From Dryas octopetala (taxonomy: Eukaryota; Streptophyta; Magnoliopsida; Rosales; Rosaceae): a stretch of 64,000 bases of DNA. The stretch covers positions 30,986,698 to 31,050,697 of the forward strand of contig OY992833.1 in assembly GCA_963921425.1 (NCBI GenBank), read 5' to 3'. The notes below the pieces were generated by a model. The model made no database searches. It was given only the letters and a program-made list of their open reading frames with translations, and was not told where the DNA came from. Shown here piece after piece: positions 1 through 11,400 of the stretch. How positions within the stretch are numbered: position 1 is the first letter of the stretch; each line of letters opens with the position of its first letter. The translations under genes and the position numbers were made by a program.

Positions 1-672
1 TTTGACTCTGACATATAGAGAGTTGACAATGCATTTCTGTTACCTGACAGGATTTTGATTCATCGTATGGTCCAGCTTGGCACTGCATCGTGGGAACTAG
101 CTTTGGTTCATATGTCACACATTCCCTTGGGGGATTCTTGTATTTTTCAATCGACAAAGTTCACATCCTTCTTTTCAAAACAGCCGTTGAGCCTTTGGAC
201 CATTGACAGTTTCCACCAATTTTAGTTCTATGTTTCTCTCTGTGATGACAGTACAATTTCCACTGTCAATTTATATGTAAAATTATAGCCTTAAAATAAT
301 CATGAACATCCGTGTTCCCTCTTGTAGTTTGTATGCTGCATTCACGACTCTAAATTAAAAGCACAAATGAGTGGTATTTCCTTCTGATAAGTTGCAAAAT
401 CTCCTGTTCCGTTCAGCACAACATTTTGTTGCAGTGAAATGTTGTTGTCTCATGTATCCATATCTTAGAATGCTGTTGAAATTTTGATTACATGAAGCAT
501 TGGACCATGCAGCGTTATTTGCGTGTAAAGAAAGAAAAGCTTAAGATATTTTCTTTATGCCGACTTAAGACTTACACAAACCGCTCATATAACTCTCTCT
601 CTCTCTCTCTCTCTCTCTCCCTTATTAAATTCGTGACCATACCGCTACCATTGCTTGACTAAACCCCAAAAC
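1..672. other. Upstream spacer and 5' leader of the SKIP14-like gene
   Basis: No open frame with recognisable protein similarity is seen on either strand. The stretch is AT-rich and holds a CT microsatellite close to the start codon of the next gene, a common feature of plant 5' leaders. It could also contain the 3' UTR of a gene lying to the left of the window. Confidence 0.5.
594..619. repeat. (CT)n microsatellite in 5' leader
   Basis: About 13 uninterrupted CT dinucleotides lie some 55 nt upstream of the SKIP14-like ATG. CT tracts in this position are frequent in plant 5' UTRs. Confidence 0.9.
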
Positions 673-1802
673 ATGGAGATTTCAGAGTATCTGGGGCACC
701 AAGAAACTGAAGCTGTTGACAACTCCCCACAGAAGGAACCAATTCTGCCTTCTGATAATTCCTCTACTATCCAAGAGCAAAAAGCAGGGCCACCACACGA
801 GGCTTTATTCCTTATTTTAGCTTACCTTCCTCTGTTTGAGCTTCTTTCCACGAGCCAAGTTTGCACGTCACTGAGAGATGCAGTAAACAAGTATGTATTG
901 TCATGGCTGAATATCATCGTCAAAGGGCCATTGAGCTCAAGGTTGTCTGATGAGATTTTGATGAAAATCACATCCAAGGCAAATGGTAGGTTGACATCTT
1001 TGGCTTTAATGAACTGTGCGAAGATTAAAGATGATGGGCTTCAACGGGTCGTAGAGCAAAACCCTCTTATCAACAAGGTATGAGCGTAATTATTTTTAAC
1101 ATTGTAGATGGATAAGATATGATTAGTAGGAATTACTTTAATAAGAAAAAAAAAGTTTAGTGTCTCATTTCTTGTTTGCTTTTGATTCAGCTCTACCTTC
1201 CGGCATGCACTGGCTTAACACCTGAGGGAGTCATACGAGCTGTGAAGACATTGTCTGAACATCCCCACGGCTTAAAGAGGCTAATGATAAATGGCATCTA
1301 CAACATAAACAAACAACACCTTGAAACCCTTGCGTCTTATCTTCAAATGAACCAGTCACAGAAAGAGAAACCAGGATCTTGGCCTCTCCTATTTCATGAG
1401 TACAAGGACTTGCCAACGTTAAGACATGATCAAGGTCATGCTGCAATCGATGTGGAAGTTTGCCCAAAATGCGAGGAGGTTAGGATGATTTTCGACTGTC
1501 CAAGGAGGGCATGCGAGAGAGAGAGAGAGAGGTCGATGACTGATTGCAGGGGTTGCAACTTTTGCATTCCAAGGTGCCAAGAATGTGGCGGATGCGTGGA
1601 TTCACAAGAAATAGAAGAGGCTGTTTGTGCAGATATCTTGTGTTCAGATTGCTGGCTCCAGCTTCCCAAATGTAATTTCTGCAATAAGCCATATTGTAAG
1701 CAACATGCCAATAATGGGTGCTGTGTTCCAGGGTCCATTGGTTTCGTTTGTGATGTATGTTACGCAAAATTCATTGGAAATTTGTACTACATGGATGAAT
1801 AA
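673..1802 (+). CDS. SKIP14: F-box protein, SKIP14-like
   Basis: Exons are 673-1077 and 1191-1802, with a 113-nt GT-AG intron joined in phase 0, giving 338 residues. An F-box-like segment (about residues 40-83, PPHEALFLILAYLPLFELL then QVCTSLRDAV) is followed by leucine-rich-repeat-like sequence (LTSLALMNCAKIKDDGL, then LYLPACTGLTPEGV). The C-terminal third is rich in CxxC pairs from residue 226 (CPKC, CRGC, CQECGGC, CSDC, CNFC, CDVC). This order matches SKIP14, a putative substrate-recruiting subunit of SCF ubiquitin ligases. It lacks the long N-terminal region of Arabidopsis SKIP14, so it is either a shorter paralogue or an upstream exon is missed. I chose the ATG at 673; an in-frame TTG at 655 precedes it. 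The run ERERER (about 244-249) is encoded by a GA microsatellite inside the cysteine-rich region. Confidence 0.85.
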
Positions 1803-2278
1803 TTTGTACTTGTAAACTCTTAAAAGCTATTCTCATGGGCCTCTCATGAATAATTTGTACATGATGAGTTCTGTTCCTCTCACAAAATGTTCTGAGATAG
1901 AATCCGGATGGAAAGAAAAACAGACACATTTACATAAAAGATCTCTCTTGAATTCATCATGCAGAATAAATGGACGGACCAAAGTCCGATTTAAAGAATA
2001 CAACCTTTGGTGGAAATCAGATTACGCAAACAAGATAGTTACACAAATAATCATAAATTCCCTCTGATTTGTTTCTACAAATGCCAACGGACAACTCACC
2101 TTTCAAGTTTCAACTACTTGCTGGTCAGTTCAATCAAGCTTGCCACCCCCTAATTCCTCCCTGGGGAGGGTACAAAAATGGGCATTGCTGCAAGTTTTCC
2201 AACAGGTGCCAAACTGAATGTGTAAAAAATATTCCACTTCTGTCAAAGAGTTGCAGGAAAATACACATTCATGTTGTT
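1803..2278. other. Convergent 3' spacer
   Basis: This stretch lies between the stop of the SKIP14-like gene and the stop of the minus-strand glucanase. It presumably holds the two 3' UTRs. No further coding signal is seen. Confidence 0.6.
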
Positions 2279-5200
2279 CTACAAGAAAACTGCACTCAGA
2301 ACTAAGACACCAATGATCACAGAGCTTGTGAAGGAACCACCACTGTCGAAAAATAGTGACAGGCACCCAGAAGTTGTGGAATTTGAAGATGGAGCCAGTG
2401 ATGTGCCATTTATGAAACTGCCATTTCTTGCACCATTACTACATTCACAAAAAAGAGGAGAAAAAGGAAAAGGAAACAAAGGGTTCATTAAGCTATTCAT
2501 GGCAGTCTTATGCAAGTAAAAGTTAAATTATGATCATATAAGATAAGCAAGCTTTAACTTGTACCTTCCTGGAAATATACAAGAACCATGACCTGCATCA
2601 ATTGACAACGAAATACATTAGTATTGAAGCAAGAAGAAAACCAGCAAAAATGCAGAGCACACACTACAGAACCTCTTTGTGTGATGTTACTTCTTAAAGT
2701 CAAAAGAATTTCTCAAGTAGCAATGTTTTCTAAAAACTTAAAACCCAATCGTTTTATAATGTTTTTTTTTTCAATGCAGTCTTCACTACCAAAGATTTAG
2801 ATGATCAATGCTAGTAAACTAGTCCACCTATATATGATACCATAATACAAATAAAAATGTTAAGATTCCATACTTGGGTCTGTGGTAGTAATGGTAGCCA
2901 CCCCTTTGAATTCACAAGTCCCAGGAGACTTGGCCATCTGCTGAAAATATGCATTGAAAGCATATGTAGAGTGTGCAACCACATTATCTGGTTCATAACA
3001 TGGTTGCCCCTGCAGCAAACTTGAGCAATCAACTTTCCCTGGTCCACAAGCCCAATCCAGCGCTGCCTGTAGCATCTTTCGGTCAGAACCGTCCTTCGCA
3101 ACACAAAAGGTTTGGTTCGTAGTGTCATTTGCCAACACAGTTCCAGCACCTGTCAAGTGTAAGGTATAAACTGGCAATCCATTTGCATTAAAAAGTCCCC
3201 AATTCTTTTCAGAGACTGACCCAGGTCTCAAATCCTCATTGTAGAGCTCATAAATGTAAGTACTAACAGCAATCCCAGGATGCTTAGGAGTCCCTGTGTT
3301 GTTAAGTACATGTCTAATTAAGTTACTGTTGTAAGTGTTAGCATTGTCAAGTGTGGCATCTGGCTCTGATGAGCCACCCTTGGAGGGCCAGCCTGACTCA
3401 GTCACTACAATGGGGATGTTAGTGAAGTTTAGATAGGACATTGAAAAATAAGCTGCATCGACAACAGCATCAAAGACATTAGTATAATGCAGTAGTGTAT
3501 TAGCATCAACAGCTTCCTTGTTTGGAGGAAGAGGGCGGAAAAGTGCATAGTCCAAAGGAATCACACCGTTCGATTGCATGTAATCATAATATGGATAGAC
3601 ATTGAGCATGAGATATGAATCCGTAGACTGCAAAAACTTGAGCAGGGGAACCATGACTGGGTCCCATGAGCGATTGAAGAAGGCTTGGGAAGGTGGAAAG
3701 GAGTCAAGAAGAATGGAAGAAGAATGTGGAGTCGAGACTTTAATTTGGCGATCAAGGTTAGATGCAACAAGCGCAGAGTGAATGAACTTTAGGGCAGAGA
3801 CTAGGACTGGAGCAGCATTTGGGAGGGCACTTAGGACTTCAGATCCAACAGCTATAGCTGTGATGTTGGTGGCAGGGACATGGGCTATCACATTGCGAGC
3901 AATCCAGTTGGCTGCAGTGGCATTAGACTGACCAATCCCAAGGAGCTGGTCATTGGGAACAGAAACAGTCACTTGGATGCCTGTATTTGCAAGAGCGAGG
4001 AGCATGGACCTGTCTGCATCATAGAGCCTGATATGTCGAATATTTTGAGCTTTAAGAAGTGCCACCACCTGAGTTGGGCTTGGCATGTCAGAGAGGTCCG
4101 TACCAAGGTTTACGCCAATGAAGGCATCTACAAAAGTTAACAAAGAGTGCAAGTTTAGACAAGCAAATCTCCCATGAATCAGAATCTCTTCCATCTTCAA
4201 AATACACATGATCATGTATATAGCATAGAAAGTATAATTCATAAATCTGACATGTAATTAATTATGTTTTGATGTTATAGATCCTCAGGAAAACAATAAC
4301 TACATTGCCATTTTAAATTGGCTTTTGAAGGAACAATTATAATTAGCCAGTAGATGATGTCTAGAGAGGCAATGCTACAATCTCTTGTCTAGAGAGGTAG
4401 TCATGATGTCTCCACCAGATTATGGGGCCAAGGAGTAGATGATGTCTAGAGAGGCAATGCTACAATCTCTTGTCTAGAGAGGTAGTCATGATGTCTCCAC
4501 CAGATTATGGGGCCAAGGTACCCTCTTATCATTCGATTTAAGTTCTGCAGGTAATAAGATAGATATAAAACAGTAACATTAAACACTAATTAGTAATTGC
4601 ATCAAGTGGACAGCCTATGATTATACCACAAAGGGAAGGGTACTATTTAAATTCAGACATGAATTTGTCTTCTTTTGCAGTGAGTCTGACAGAGAACAAT
4701 AATTCACATATGTTTCGAGCTGGGTCTGGATTCCTCTATATTACTCTTTTGCCATAAACATGCATAATGATACAACCAAACAGCTGTGATGGGCATTCAA
4801 TTAAAGTGGCAACTGAGAAACAGTCCCGAAAACTCAAGGATCATATAGAATCTTAGCTATGTTATTATTGTCAGAAGTATATTATATGGTATATCAAGGG
4901 TTGAAGCAGTAGGAAACCATTCATGGAAAAGTGAGAGTTTACCCTCCCATAATAGAAAACAAGCCTAAATAGCTCCCACTAACTTACATAACAAGCTGGA
5001 TATCAATCAACAAAAAGGTGGAGTTATAATCCCAGAAACTAAAGCAAGTGATAACATTGCCTGCTTAATTTGGTTATATTCTAAAAGGCCTACTGTGAAC
5101 ACCTTATATTAATATAATCAAGTAATTTTTCAACTTTTCTCTTCACGCTTAAAAAAATGAATTTGACAATGCTCTACAGAACAAGTTCCATAAACGGAGT

Positions 5201-6220
5201 AGTTGAGAGAAGCCAGGTGATGGGCTTATGCATATATGTATTGGACTTACTCGTGACATGTTACCTTCCTGACTAAAATGACAATCATACCCTCTGAAGA
5301 AATTCCCAGAACCCCCAGTTCATTTAGCACTTATCTTTTGCATCCTCCAATAAGGGTATTTTGGTCCCACAAAATTTTGGACATTTATTTGGGAATATGT
5401 AGTTTAGGGTTACAATGACTGCCGAATGAGCTGGCCCAGCTGGGACGCAATAGGGTTGATTGAAAAAGCTGAGAACAGATCAGAAGCTTTCAACAAGGGA
5501 AAATTTTCTCGCAGAGGCCTCTGCTTTTTTTTTTTTTTTTTTTCCTATTCCGCATTTTTCAGGAAGAATTTGTTTAAGTGGAGCAAGATAGAAATTTCAA
5601 ATACAACTTAAAAGAAGAAAACATAGTAAATAACACAAATGCACCACTCTAAACTATAGAAATTTTGTTTTCTGTTCAAAACGCTCAACCATTGACCAAA
5701 ACAGTGGCAAAGGAGATTGCTTGAAAATAAATAAAGGGGTATATATTACAGAGATTTCATCAATGGGGGACATTATTCAGAACTATTATTCACAATAAAC
5801 TCAGAGACGTTGCAGATTTACAAGGAAAAACTACTATTTAGCTTCAACAAACTTAAAAGTTAAAAGTGACCCAGAAAAAGGAGACAAACCCACATAGGAA
5901 ACATACCAAGACACAAAAAGATGGAACTTGAAGAGGAAATGAGGGTCTTTAGCACATAAGCACACAAATAACATGCAAAGTATGAGAAAGGAAACAGAAA
6001 TAGACAGACCCATTAGATTTTAATCATAAGCAACACAAGTATAGAACTAGTGACAAAGGAAAGCTCAAGTTTTTAGAGAGTTACTGAAAACTCGGAAGGC
6101 ATAACAAAACTACAAAGAAAAACACATAAAAGCAGAGACCATGGGCCGCAAGTGAAGCTCACCTTCATCAGCAGAAACTACGGAGACAGCTAAAAGGAAA
6201 AAGAGCAGCAGAACAGCCAT
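2279..6220 (-). CDS. GPI-anchored glucan endo-1,3-beta-glucosidase (GH17) with X8 domain
   Basis: Exons on the minus strand are 6220-6163 (58 nt), 4127-2874 (1254 nt), 2592-2565 (28 nt) and 2438-2279 (160 nt). All junctions are GT-AG and in frame, giving 499 residues. Exon 1 encodes a signal peptide (MAVLLLFFLLAVSVVSADE). The GH17 domain starts at FIGVNLGTDLSDMP; the likely acid/base is E116 (VGSEVL) and the nucleophile E263 (VVTESGWPSKG). An X8/CBM43 domain follows at about 359-447 with six cysteines (C361, C380, C387, C396, C424, C442). C442 comes from the 28-nt microexon. The C-terminus has an NGT-rich linker and a hydrophobic tail (SSVIIGVLVLSAVFL) typical of GPI addition. The expected role is cleaving callose-type beta-1,3-glucan at the cell surface or plasmodesmata. 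The first intron is 2.0 kb and contains a perfect 85-bp tandem duplication. Confidence 0.93.
4351..4520. repeat. 85-bp tandem duplication in glucanase intron 1
   Basis: Positions 4351-4435 and 4436-4520 are two copies of an 85-bp unit that begins TAGATGATGTCTAGAGAGGC. They differ only in the last two bases. The near identity suggests a recent duplication, or an assembly artefact. Confidence 0.95.
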
Positions 6221-7190
6221 TGAATCCTCACTGCCAAGCCAATCCTCTGTCCTCCAAAACCATACAAACCAAAACCCACAAGAGCAATCTCAAAAGAAAA
6301 CCCAGAAAGGAAATCTAAGCAAAACCCAAAGAAACCAAAAGGGACAGAATAAAAGAAACGACTAGAGAGAATAGGAAGAAAAAGAGAAAAGGGAGCTCCT
6401 TTTGAGGACTGTCCCTGTGGAAGAGTGGTGGTGTTGTGCGAACTGATGACTGGGAAAGAGGGTTCAGTTTGTAAATAAAGAGGTGGGATTTTTTGTCGTT
6501 GTGAGGGGTTTTATGGAGCAGATGATCAAAGAGCGTGTGTCAGGGATCCAACGGCTGAGATTTACATGCAGTTGCATAGTAACTAGTAAAGCAGTAAATT
6601 CTACCCCAGAACCGCTTGATGAGTTGATGGGCCTTATGCCCTTATCAGATTCAGAGGGCTTATGTTTGCCTGAGTTCACGAACCACGAGGAGACCACGTA
6701 TGCTGACGTGGCGTGGCAGCTGGATTCAACGGTCATATTCCGGACAATGTCTAGTTCTTGTCTTCTTGATTCTTTTATTTATTTGTGAGTTTCTACTCAT
6801 TATTTGTGTGTCACACTGTTTTTATTTAACTTCAAATTTATTTTAAATTACATTTTTTTAACAAGTAAGATATTATATATTTATATACTAATAGTCTAAT
6901 ACATTATTTTTATAAATAAGTTTTAAAAAATTAATCACAATTTGTTTTGTTTAAGATCTTTAACAATTTTTTTTTAATTTAAAAATCCTACTCTCAATTA
7001 GTATTTGAGCTCTTGGTTATATCGCTCGAGTTGTGTTTGAATCTGAATAATACCTTGAGAAACACATCAAGATTTACCCAAGGAAAATATAACATGAATA
7101 ATGAATTGGTGGATCGATATCTGATTGTGAGCGTGTAAAAAACAGAAAAAGGAGGCAATATCTCTTTGTTTCAAATCCATCAATCGAAAA
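6221..7190. other. Glucanase promoter and AT-rich spacer
   Basis: From 6221 to about 6470 the sequence is purine-rich on the plus strand and is probably the 5' leader and proximal promoter of the minus-strand glucanase. Open frames of about 100 codons at 6464-6788 resemble nothing I know. The rest to 7190 is AT-rich without features. Confidence 0.5.
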
Positions 7191-8327
7191 GAGTTAATTA
7201 TATTTACATCTCTTGAGATTTATCGTCTTTTCACATATACTCTCTGAGGTTTCAAAAATTACACATACACCTCCTGAGGTTTTAAAACTATTACATATAA
7301 CCCCCTACAAGAGAAAAAAAATATTTATATTGAGGTTGGACCTTACACCTTGAGTAATCTTATTAGGCCATTTAACCCCTTAGCATTAAGGGTGGGCACG
7401 GTACGGTATGGTACGGTACGAGCCCTATACCGATACCATACCGAAATTTTTATTCGGTACGGTATCGGTATGGTATGGACATTTTTAAAACTCGTACCAT
7501 ACCATACCAGTGTTCTATGAATTCGGTATGGTTCGGTATGGTTTCGGTATGTACCAATATTTTAAACTTTTTTTTTTTTGTCAAAAAACAATATTTAACA
7601 ACAAAAAAGAAATACTTTTTCCCAACCAAAAGATAAAATAAAACTCAACCTGACAGTCCTCAAAGCCAAAATAATTAAGCCTTATGGCTTATTACAAAAT
7701 ACAAACAATAAAAAACAGTCAAAAACAATAGTATTAATTAAGCCTTATGGCTTATTACAAGCAGTTAACACAAATACACAATGATAGTTAGTACTTAAGC
7801 CTTATGGCTTATTACAAACAACTAAGACAAATACACAATAATAGTTGTTACAAGCAATAAACACTACTTTAATTATGAGCAATAGTACTTGCAAGTCTAT
7901 TATAGTCTATAGACTTGCCCAAATAGCCATTAATATGGCAACACTTAATTAAAAAAATATTAAATAATTAAATTAAAAATATATCGGTACGGTACGGTAT
8001 TTCATGGTATTGAAAGTTTCATACCTATACCATACCGATTTAGACTCGGTACGGTACGGTATCGGTACGGTATATAATCGGTATTGTTTTTCGGTATAAC
8101 ATTGACACGGTACGGTATGGTACGGGTTCAGTTTCGGTATTTCGGTAGTAAATGCCCACCCCTACTTAGCATGCCTTTTTGTATAATTTTCATCATTTTT
8201 CGTCTCACTATAGGAGGTTATATGCAATAGTTTTGAAACCTCAGGGGGTGTATGTGTAATTATTAAAACCCCAGGAGACATATATGTAAAGACGATAAAC
8301 CTCAGGGGGTGCAAGTGTAATTAACTC
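7191..8327. mobile_element. Foldback (MULE-like) MITE, split by a hAT insertion
   Basis: The left arm (7191 to about 7315) and right arm (about 8206-8327) are imperfect inverted repeats of roughly 120 bp. Both start GAGTTAATTA and contain repeated CTGAGGTTT and ACACATACAC blocks. Removing the inner hAT element and one target copy leaves about 350 bp. The flanks (AATCGAAAA at 7182-7190, AACTGAAAA at 8329-8337) match at 7 of 9 bases, which would fit a decayed Mutator-type 9-bp target duplication. That last point is weak. Confidence 0.7.
7387..8164. mobile_element. Non-autonomous hAT element (778 bp) with perfect 8-bp target duplication
   Basis: The terminal inverted repeats are TAAGGGTGGGCA (left) and TAGGGGTGGGCA (reverse complement of the right end). 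They are bounded by CTTAGCAT at 7379-7386 and again at 8165-8172, a perfect 8-bp target duplication diagnostic of hAT transposons. Both subterminal regions are packed with GGTACGGTA/CGGTATCGGTA repeats. The middle has three copies of AAGCCTTATGGCTTATTACA (starting near 7676, 7739 and 7797). There is no transposase reading frame, so it depended on a partner element. Confidence 0.93.
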
Positions 8328-8449
8328 TAACTGAAAAACCTAAATAGTTGAGCGACCGGTTCTTTTATGTCATTCGGGGCCCCGGAGTGAAACTCAAGTA
8401 CTCCTCGTAGGAGAGTACGGAGTTTGTTTCTCTTTTTCGGAGCTCCGAG

Positions 8450-11400
8450 ATGGATCAGAACCAGAGATCATCGTCAGCATCAGCTTCACGAGCTTACCAG
8501 TTCCACCCCGCACGTGCAGCAATTGTCACTCTTTTCGACCTCTACTTAGGAGTACTACTCCCACTCCATCTCTCTTTCTTTTTTGGTTTGATGTTTTTTT
8601 GATTGAATTTCATTTGAATTTTTTCCTTTTGGCAGAGAAGTAGTCGCCAAAAACATGAGGATTCAATTCGAGAACCACCGTAAGTGTCTATTTTATCTTT
8701 GGTCTTGCAATTAGTTTGAATAATGAGCTTAATTTGAATTAATGTTTGAAGTTACTGTTGGGTTGTCGATTCTTTGTTAGTTGCTTGATTTGAAGCATTT
8801 AATTTATATTGGAATGAGGCCACTTTCAGGAACAAGTCACAGAAGCGTGTGCTTGCTCTTAATAGAGAGCTTCCTCCTCGAAATGAGCAGTTCCTTGTAG
8901 ATTTTGAGCAACTTCAGAGCCAGTTTCCTGTAAGTTACAGAATTTGATACACCTTTTAGCGTCGTATGTCTCTTCTATTCATTTATAGCTACTCTTTTGT
9001 TTTATTCAACTATGTCTATGAGACTATGACCTTATTATCATTATTGTTAGTATAAGTTAATGTTTCTGGTGCGGTTCCATGTATTTCAGGACCAAGATCA
9101 ACTGCGTGTTGTGACAGAGTCTGTGCTTATATCTCTAGTTGTGCAGTGTAGTAATCATGCACCACGGGCAGAATTTCTTCTCTTTGCTTTGAGGAGCTTG
9201 TGCACTATAGGTCACATTAATTGGGATAGTTTTTTGCCGTCCCTTCTTTCTTCGGTCTCCACTGCAGAAATGTCAGTGGGTCAAGGGAGTCAAGCAATGC
9301 CTGCTGTCTCATCACAGTCCGGTATGCTTCCATCTTCAAACACAATTCCCAATTCATCTAATTTTCAATCTTCAAATCCGGCCTCTCCATTACCTTCAGT
9401 TCATGGTATTGGTTCCCCCAGCCAGTCAGCTATTGAGCCATCATCTTGTGCAACTATGTCACCAGCTAAATCATCTGATATACCCAGTAATGGACAGCAA
9501 GCTACTGCAAGGGTTAATTCATCTATAAGAGATAATGCTATAAGCAGTCTACGCCAGCTGTGTTGCAAGATTATTTTAACTGGACTTGAATTTAATATAA
9601 AACCTGTGACTCATGCCGACATTTTTTCCCATATGCTGAATTGGCTGGTTAATTGGGATCAAAAACAACTCGGGGTTGATGAATCTGATGGTGTAAAATC
9701 CTGGAGATCTGGAAAGGCTCTAATTGAATGGCTACATAGTTGTTTGGATGTCATTTGGCTTTTGGTTGATGAGGATAAATGCCGAGTGCCCTTCTATGAA
9801 TTACTGCGCAGTGGCTTGCAATTTATGGAGAACATACCTGATGATGAAGCCTTGTTTACTCTAATCTTGGAGATACATAGGAGGCGAGATATGATGGCCA
9901 TGCATATGAAAATGTTAGATCAACACCTACATTGCCCTACATTTGGGACTCATCGGATTTTCTCGCAGACAACTCCTAGTATTTCAGGTGAAGCAGTAGC
10001 GAGCTTGCGGTATTCACCAATTACATATCCAAGTGTACTTGGAGAACCATTGCACGGAGAGGTGATGAATTTATATAAGAACTCATTATTTGGGCAGGGA
10101 ATATTAGTATACATTATTTTGATGAAATAGTATAGTATCATAGGAAGATCAGAAGAAGGTTATAATGTACTAGTACATCTGTAAAGAGAGATGATACTCT
10201 CTACCAAGTATGATTTTTGTATGTGTGCTACTTCTTATGGGCTCATTTTTATGGAACTCAAAAGCCTCCATAATTTGAATTAGATTGCTCTCTTTTTGCT
10301 GGTGCAGGATCTTGCAACTTCTATTCCGAGAGGAAGTTTGGATTGGGAGAGAGTGTTGCGTTGCATTAGGCATGCTCTTTGTACTACTCCATCACCTGAC
10401 TGGTGGAAACGGGTGCTACTTGTGGCTCCTTGCTATAGGTCTCCTTCTCAAGGGCCTACTCCTGGTGCTGTTTTCACTTCTGAAATGATTTCTGAGGGAA
10501 CAATTGATAGAATTGTTGAGCTATTGAAGTTGACAAATTCAGGTAATACTATCTTCGTTGTTGATTATTCTTATTATTTTATGGAGTTTTGTATACCTTT
10601 TCATTTTTCTGCTTAGCAAGTGTTTTAGTCCTTTCTATCAATTTTTTGTTTTACTTTTTTATTTTTGGTTGTGGCTGCTTGTGTAATGATTGATTGTAGT
10701 GGGTATCAGAAATGTTATATCTTACTAAGCTATTTTCTTATATGTTGTTCCTTGCAGATGTTAATTGCTGGCAAGACTGGCTTGTCTTTTCAGACATATT
10801 CTTTTTTCTTATAAAGAGCGGTTGCATTGATTTTGTTGATTTTGTGGACAAGCTAGTTTTACGCCTCACAGAGGGTGATCATCATATTCTTAGGACAAAT
10901 CACGTTACTTGGCTTCTTGCTCAAATTATTCGGGTTGAGCTTGTGATAAATGCTCTAAATTCAGATGCTAGAAAGGTTGTCTTTGAAAAGTAAAATTCAT
11001 TGTCTTTCTACAGAAATTATATCATTTTGTCTTGCTTCTTGCCATTTTCTCTGTTTACCTAATCAGAAATTCTTAATTTCTGTTGTCCAAGGTATTTTTA
11101 TTAGCTGCACTACTTAAATGGAGCATTGTTCCACTTTGGCCCCAAAGAATGACATCTGTTATTTTGATTTTGATTTTGATTTTGTCAGTAATTATCCAGT
11201 GCTGCTTGATTACATCATTCATATTTATAACCTCTAGCTTTATTGCTGGTAGGTGGAGACGACCCGAAAGATCCTATCGTTTCATAAAGAAGATAGAAGC
11301 TCAGATCCAAATAGTCCTCAAAATATCCTGCTCGACTTCATAAGCAGTTGCCAGAATTTACGTATTTGGTCGTTGAACACGACAACTAGAGAATATCTGA

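Noticed and set aside
6464..6788. Opposed 90- and 101-codon frames upstream of the glucanase
   Set aside because: No similarity, no splice context, and located in the glucanase promoter.
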